NCBI GenBank assembly: GCA_946480465.1
Contig: CAMLJY010000132.1
Coordinates: 1-10,215 of the forward strand
Source: an uncultured Burkholderiales bacterium
GTDB taxonomy: Bacteria; Pseudomonadota; Gammaproteobacteria; Burkholderiales; Burkholderiaceae
Direction of reading: 5' to 3'
Length of the DNA stretch: 10,215 nt
Of this stretch, positions 6,425 through 10,215 are shown in pieces (the stretch's first letter is position 1; every line of letters begins with the position of its first letter). The translations under genes were made by a program, and so were the position numbers. Below the pieces are notes generated by a model. That model did no database searches. It saw nothing but the letters and a program-made list of their open reading frames with translations, and was not told where the DNA came from.

Positions 6425-7596
6425 AGGACGAACTGACGCAGCGCCTCGATTTGGCGCGTGACCTGCTCCGCTCCGGCCTGGAGGCCGGCGACCTGGTCAA
6501 CGAGCCCGGCGCGGGCCAGCTGCTGCAGGCCGCGCAGCTGGCCGCCGACCTGGGCATCCCGTTCCCGCCCGGGCTGCGCCCGCGCCCGCAGCCGATCGAG
6601 CCCCGGCCGGGCCTCGATGCGCCACTGCCTCGGGCGGACGTCGTCGTCATCACCTGGACCGTGGACGAGGTGCGCGCGCTGGCCGACGTATTGACCCCCG
6701 GCTTCACCCGCGATCACTGGTACCGCTACGCGCGCCATTTCGGCGAGTACGTGCCGCTCATCCGCGCCGGCGCGCCCGCGCTGGCGGCCGGTCGGCTGGG
6801 CAGCTATTTCGTGACCGAGGTCGGCGCCAAGCGCGTGCTGTGCATCAAGTCCGAGCTGCACATGAACCAGGACGGCGTGACGGCCGCGCCGTTCAGCGCC
6901 GGCCATGCGTCGCTGCCGGTGCACAAGTTCCTGCATCAGGTCATCGAGGAGGCGCAGCCATCGCTGGTGATCACCACGGGCACGGCCGGCGCCGTCTTCG
7001 CCGAGCACAACCTGGGCGACGTCGTCGTGACGCGTGGCGCCAGGTTCCGTTGCCAGAAGGAGTTCCGCGACGCGCCTTTCAACCACCGGTCCTTCCGGTC
7101 GGAGTGGGTCGTCGACACCACGCACTTCGCGAAGGCCATCGAGCTGATGCGCCGTTTCGGCAGCGAGATCGCGGAGCCGGAGTTCCTGCCGCCCACCGTC
7201 AACTTCGCACCGCTGACCAACCTGCCGAGGCCCGTCGCGCCGAACGTGGCCGACATCAAGCTCGACGGCATCGACCTGCCCGCATTCCACCCGATCCTCA
7301 CCACCGACTTCTTCGAGTTCGGCACCTCGACCAACAGGCTGCACGAGGTCGGTGCCGGCGTCGAAATGGGCGACGCGGTACTCGGCCTGGTGGCCGAGGA
7401 ACGCGCGAACGACGGTCACCCGGTGCGCTGGCTGGTCGTGCGCAATTGCTCCGACCCCCAGATCAACGGCGCCCTGCGCCACCGGCCCGCCAGCCAGAGC
7501 CAGCAGGTGATGTGGGCGGTCTACTACTACAAGGGCTTCGGCTACTGGACGTCGGTGAACGGCGCGCTCGCCGTCTGGGCCGTCCTGGCGGCCTGA
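6421..7596 (+). CDS. Nucleoside phosphorylase (PNP/UDP) superfamily protein
   Basis: A 391-residue protein starting at GTG 6421, chosen because GGGAGG sits seven bases upstream and the codon overlaps the preceding stop as GTGA; the frame further upstream lies inside the regulator gene. Superfamily members cleave or phosphorolyse N-glycosidic bonds of nucleosides. Visible marks are VVVITWTVDEVRAL at 74-87 (first strand and loop), LVITTGTAGAVF at 182-193, LGDVVVTRGARF at 198-209, GVEMGDAVLGLV at 313-324 and VVRNCSDPQIN at 339-349. Asp345 aligns with the catalytic Asp of MTA/SAH nucleosidases. The Glu that binds the ribose hydroxyls there (VEME) appears as Gly317, with Asp318 beside it. About 70 residues precede the domain and an insert sits near 215-290, so it is much longer than the roughly 230-residue housekeeping nucleosidases. 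There is no signal peptide. It could be an active nucleosidase acting on an unusual nucleotide, or a sensor. Downstream, only 16 bp separate it from the protease. Confidence 0.85.
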   Translation: MKDELTQRLDLARDLLRSGLEAGDLVNEPGAGQLLQAAQLAADLGIPFPPGLRPRPQPIEPRPGLDAPLPRADVVVITWTVDEVRALADVLTPGFTRDHWYRYARHFGEYVPLIRAGAPALAAGRLGSYFVTEVGAKRVLCIKSELHMNQDGVTAAPFSAGHASLPVHKFLHQVIEEAQPSLVITTGTAGAVFAEHNLGDVVVTRGARFRCQKEFRDAPFNHRSFRSEWVVDTTHFAKAIELMRRFGSEIAEPEFLPPTVNFAPLTNLPRPVAPNVADIKLDGIDLPAFHPILTTDFFEFGTSTNRLHEVGAGVEMGDAVLGLVAEERANDGHPVRWLVVRNCSDPQINGALRHRPASQSQQVMWAVYYYKGFGYWTSVNGALAVWAVLAA

Positions 7597-7612
7597 GGGC
7601 GGCGCGCGACAC

Positions 7613-10018
7613 ATGGCGACCGCCGAACTCCCCGCCGGGGGCGGAACGGACCGCGGTCTGCACCCGGCGGCGGGTGCGCCGGCGCGGGTGTTCTTCACCG
7701 ATGCCGAGCACGAGCGCGTGCGGCACGCGCTGGGCGGACTGGCCGCGGTCGACTGGTTCAAGGGTCATGCCGTGGTGCGCCTGACGGCCCCCCAGGTGGC
7801 TGCGCTGAAAGCGCAGGGGCTGCAGGTGGCGAGCGACGCGGCCGATGGCGCGCCGGCCGGCACCGTGCTGCAGGAACAGGCGCTCGTGCCGCCAGCGCAC
7901 GGGCCGCGCGCCTCGAAGCGCACCGACCCGCGGCTGAAGTCGCGCTTCGAGAAACTGCTTGGGGCGCTGGACACGGCCGACGGCGCGGGAGCCTTCAGGT
8001 TCCGGCTCGACGGCTGCCTGACCGAGCAGCGTGAAAGCGCCCTTCGCGACAACGGCATCCACATCCTCAACTTCCGCAGCGGGTACTACCAGGCCATCCT
8101 CGGGCGTGCGCAGGAGAGCAGCCTGCGGTCCCTGCCGTTCGTCGCCGAGGTCCGCGCCTATGACCTGCTCGATTCCGTCAGCACGGACCTGCTCGCCGCG
8201 CTCGTCGAGCGCGACCGGCGCCTGGCCGAAGGACAGGCGGTGCAGGCGCGAGGCTGCTTCGACGCCTTGCCGCACCTCGGCGACTTCGCCGAGGCGCTGG
8301 CCAAGGACCTCGCCATGCTGTCGCCTGCCATCCGCGTGCAGTCCTGCAGTCCGTCGGCCGTGCGGTTCAGCATGCCCTTCGATGATGGCCTGATCGCACG
8401 CGCGGCTTCGCTGCTGCAGGTGCGCCAGCTCACGGTCTTCACCGGCGCCGAGCTGGCCAGCGACCGGGTTCGGTCGCTGGTGGGCGCCGAGCACGTGTCG
8501 CAGCCGCTGGCCGGCGGTGCCGGACTGACCGGCGCCGGCGAGACCGTGGCGGTGCTGGACAGCGGCATCGACGTGCAACACCCGGACTTCGGAGGTCCGC
8601 CCGGCACCGAAGGCAGCCGCATCGCGAGACTCATCGTGCTCGACGGTTGCTCGGCGACCGACGTCAACGGCCATGGCACCCACGTGGCGGGCATCGTCGC
8701 CGGCAGCGGCGCGGCATCGCAAGGCGCGGTGCGCGGCGTGGCGCCGGGGGCCGGCCTGGTCGTCGTGTCGATGGTGCGCGAGGACGATCGGCGGACGCTG
8801 GCCTTGCCGTCCGGCGAGTTGTCGCAGCTGCTGCAGCAGGCGGTCGAGGCCGGGGCCAGCATCGTCAACTGCAGCTGGGTTCGACCGCTGGGCTCGGTGT
8901 ACGACGCCGCCTGCGCGTCCTTCGACGCCTATCTGCGGAACCATCCGGACGTGCTGGTGGTGGTGGCCGCGGGCAATCAGGAGCGCGCGGGAGCGCATGG
9001 GCGCAACTTCTGGGCGGTCGGGTCGCCTGCCACCGCCAAGAACGTGCTGACCGTGGGCGCCTGCGGCTCCGACCGGGACGGTCACCCGGCGACCTGGTCC
9101 AGCTACGACGAAGCCCGCTTCAGCGGCGCGGCTGGCGCGGCTCGCATGGCTCCTGCCGCCGACGACGTGGCGATGCTCAGCAGCGCCGGTCCCACCGAAG
9201 CCGGCGGCGTGAAGCCGGACCTGCTGGCGCCGGGCACCTACGTGCTTGCACCGGCCATCGCGGCGCCCGCGGGCTTCCTGCGGCACGAGCCCTGCGCCGA
9301 GCACGGCGGGCGCTACATGTACCTGCATGGCACCAGCATGGCCGCGCCCGCCGTGGCCGGGGCCGCGGCGCTGCTGCGCGAGCACCTGCGCCAGCGGCTG
9401 GGGATGGCGCGTCCCTCCGCCGCGCTGCTGAAAGCCTTGCTGATCACCGCGACGAAACCCGTGCCTCCCTGCGTTCGCACGGCGCCGCCCCCCATCGGCT
9501 ACCCCGACTTCGACCAGGGTTTCGGGCGACTGGACCTGTCGCTGGTGCTGCCCTGGGACGGCGCCCCGGCGGGCCGCACCCTGGGCCTGGTCGACCTGGC
9601 CAACGACGCTCCCGATGCGCTGCGAAGCGGCGTACCCCTGGGCGACCCCGGCTTTTCGCTCCATCGCTACGAGTTCACGCTGGGCGCAGCCGCCTGTCCA
9701 CTGGTGGTCACCTTGTGCTGGACCGATGCCGCGGGCAGCGGTGTGCAGAACGACCTGCAACTGGGCCTGGTGCTGGCCGATGGCGAGCAGCGGCTGGGCA
9801 ACGGTGGCCACCGCTTCCGGCTCGATTTCGCGCCGCCGGACCCCGAGTCACGCGTGCCGATGGACCGCCACAACAACGTCGAGCAGATCCGCGTCGACGC
9901 CGCGCCGGCGGGCCTTTGCGTGCTGCGGGTGTGGGCGCGCAACACCGTCGCGCCGCGGCAGGGCTATGCGCTGGTCGTGTGCGGCGCGCTGGAGGGGACC
10001 CTGCGGCGGGCCGACTGA
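7613..10018 (+). CDS. Cytoplasmic-type subtilase (peptidase S8) with KP-43-like C-terminal domain
   Basis: An 801-residue serine protease of the subtilisin family. The catalytic set is complete: Asp316 (VAVLDSGID), His354 (NGHGTHVAGIVAG), oxyanion Asn455 (VVAAGNQ) and Ser575 (HGTSMAAPAVAG). The C-terminal about 150 residues (CWTDAAGSGVQNDLQL, then DRHNNVEQIRV and ending QGYALVVCG) match the beta-sandwich found in KP-43-type subtilases. The 300-residue N-terminus has no signal peptide or membrane segment. It contains three stretches (about 24-75, 127-185, 238-292) that resemble the ferredoxin-like I9 propeptide fold, such as FRFRLDGCLTEQRESALRDNG and YYQAILGRAQESSLRSLPFVAEVRAY, suggesting an intramolecular inhibitor. 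ATG 7613 lies 16 bp after the PNP-like gene with only a weak, distant SD-like GAGGGCGG, so translation may rely on coupling. A cytosolic role, possibly latent until activated, is inferred. Activity is well supported, the target unknown. Confidence 0.93.
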   Translation: MATAELPAGGGTDRGLHPAAGAPARVFFTDAEHERVRHALGGLAAVDWFKGHAVVRLTAPQVAALKAQGLQVASDAADGAPAGTVLQEQALVPPAHGPRASKRTDPRLKSRFEKLLGALDTADGAGAFRFRLDGCLTEQRESALRDNGIHILNFRSGYYQAILGRAQESSLRSLPFVAEVRAYDLLDSVSTDLLAALVERDRRLAEGQAVQARGCFDALPHLGDFAEALAKDLAMLSPAIRVQSCSPSAVRFSMPFDDGLIARAASLLQVRQLTVFTGAELASDRVRSLVGAEHVSQPLAGGAGLTGAGETVAVLDSGIDVQHPDFGGPPGTEGSRIARLIVLDGCSATDVNGHGTHVAGIVAGSGAASQGAVRGVAPGAGLVVVSMVREDDRRTLALPSGELSQLLQQAVEAGASIVNCSWVRPLGSVYDAACASFDAYLRNHPDVLVVVAAGNQERAGAHGRNFWAVGSPATAKNVLTVGACGSDRDGHPATWSSYDEARFSGAAGAARMAPAADDVAMLSSAGPTEAGGVKPDLLAPGTYVLAPAIAAPAGFLRHEPCAEHGGRYMYLHGTSMAAPAVAGAAALLREHLRQRLGMARPSAALLKALLITATKPVPPCVRTAPPPIGYPDFDQGFGRLDLSLVLPWDGAPAGRTLGLVDLANDAPDALRSGVPLGDPGFSLHRYEFTLGAAACPLVVTLCWTDAAGSGVQNDLQLGLVLADGEQRLGNGGHRFRLDFAPPDPESRVPMDRHNNVEQIRVDAAPAGLCVLRVWARNTVAPRQGYALVVCGALEGTLRRAD

Positions 10019-10033
10019 GGTGCCTTCGGCACC
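10019..10033. other. Hairpin directly after the subtilase stop codon
   Basis: GGTGCC-TTC-GGCACC forms a perfect 6-bp stem that begins on the base after the TGA. No T-run follows. It may act as a 3' mRNA stabiliser or a weak GC-rich terminator. Confidence 0.4.
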
Positions 10034-10048
10034 GCCGAGGTGCGAGAT

Positions 10049-10065
10049 CGCCCCGCCGCGGGGCG
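10049..10065. other. GC-rich hairpin downstream of the subtilase
   Basis: CGCCCCG (10049-10055) and CGGGGCG (10059-10065) pair perfectly across the 3-nt loop CCG, 30 nt past the subtilase stop. With no T-tract it is not a canonical intrinsic terminator, but it is a plausible end point for the operon transcript. A weaker inverted repeat, GGTGCG and CGCACC, lies at 10128-10133 and 10143-10148. Confidence 0.35.
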
Positions 10066-10156
10066 CGAGTCACGAAAACGGTGCCCTCGGCGCCGGCGGG
10101 CGCACTGTCCGGGCGCCCCTCGGGGCTGGTGCGCTTCTTGATCGCACCGGGGCTCG

Positions 10157-10215
10157 ATGCTCGACAAGCCCGCCATCGCCAGCCCGACGCCGCGCCCGGG
10201 CGACGCCGCCCCCCA
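10157..10215 (+). CDS. Possible start of a further gene, truncated at the window edge
   Basis: From ATG 10157 the frame reads MLDKPAIASPTPRPGDAAP to the edge without a stop, and every third codon position is G or C, as in the real genes here. A stop at 10139-10141 bounds it upstream. The ribosome site is poor (CGGGGCT). Only 19 codons are visible, so function cannot be guessed, and background GC richness weakens the codon argument. Confidence 0.3.
   Translation, partial: MLDKPAIASPTPRPGDAAP

Noticed and set aside
5686..7761. Long minus-strand open frame of 691 codons opposite the regulator and PNP-like genes
   Set aside because: The plus strand carries recognisable HTH and phosphorylase motifs with good ribosome sites; the minus frame has none.
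7463..9811. Long open frame of 782 codons on the minus strand opposite the subtilase
   Set aside because: It is the antisense of a subtilase with complete catalytic motifs; long spurious frames are expected at this GC content, and its composition (Arg, Gly, His, Gln rich) matches no protein type.
9964..10176. Minus-strand frame of 70 codons over the end of the subtilase
   Set aside because: It overlaps the conserved C-terminal strand of the subtilase and has random-looking composition.
10019..10215. Clustered inverted repeats considered as an attachment site or CRISPR-like array
   Set aside because: The repeats differ in sequence and spacing, with no tRNA, integrase or cas gene nearby; they are ordinary GC-rich stems.

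Overview
The window is GC-rich DNA with strongly GC-biased third codon positions. It looks like a chromosomal segment of a betaproteobacterium, most likely order Burkholderiales. This rests on composition, the style of the proteins (a Cys-anchored kelch-type lipoprotein, LysR and PAS-LuxR regulators) and a short AT-rich tract inside the first gene that resembles a repeat I remember from Comamonadaceae-like genomes. Nothing in the sequence fixes the genus. Seven genes are well supported, and an eighth may begin at the right edge.

Left part (1-3032, plus strand). The window opens inside a large glycoside hydrolase family 94 enzyme, probably a beta-1,2-oligoglucan phosphorylase or a relative; only its C-terminal 488 residues are present. 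After a 189-bp gap holding two strong hairpins comes a 457-residue predicted outer-membrane lipoprotein with a kelch/galactose-oxidase-like beta-propeller.

Middle (3109-5599, minus strand). Three co-directional genes read leftward: a predicted concanavalin-A-like jelly-roll protein without a signal peptide, a LysR-type regulator, and an unrecognised 252-residue protein whose ATG overlaps the LysR stop codon (ATGA). They probably form one operon. It converges on the lipoprotein gene across a 76-bp gap with a tandem 14-bp repeat and a perfect 16-bp palindrome.

Right part (5780-10018, plus strand). Diverging from that operon across a 180-bp regulatory gap is a tight three-gene unit: a PAS-like/LuxR-type regulator, a nucleoside-phosphorylase-superfamily protein whose GTG start overlaps the regulator's stop (GTGA), and, 16 bp later, an 801-residue subtilase with a complete catalytic set but no signal peptide. 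The gap carries a good match to a sigma-54 promoter (GG-N10-GC) facing this unit. A nucleotide-recognising or nucleotide-cleaving protein next to an apparently cytoplasmic protease, under a dedicated regulator, is the most interesting system here. PNP-superfamily proteins and proteases both occur as components of bacterial conflict/defence systems, but a defence role for this trio is inference only.

The last 197 bp hold two GC-rich hairpins after the subtilase and possibly the first codons of another gene. No tRNA, rRNA, CRISPR array, insertion sequence or transposase was seen.
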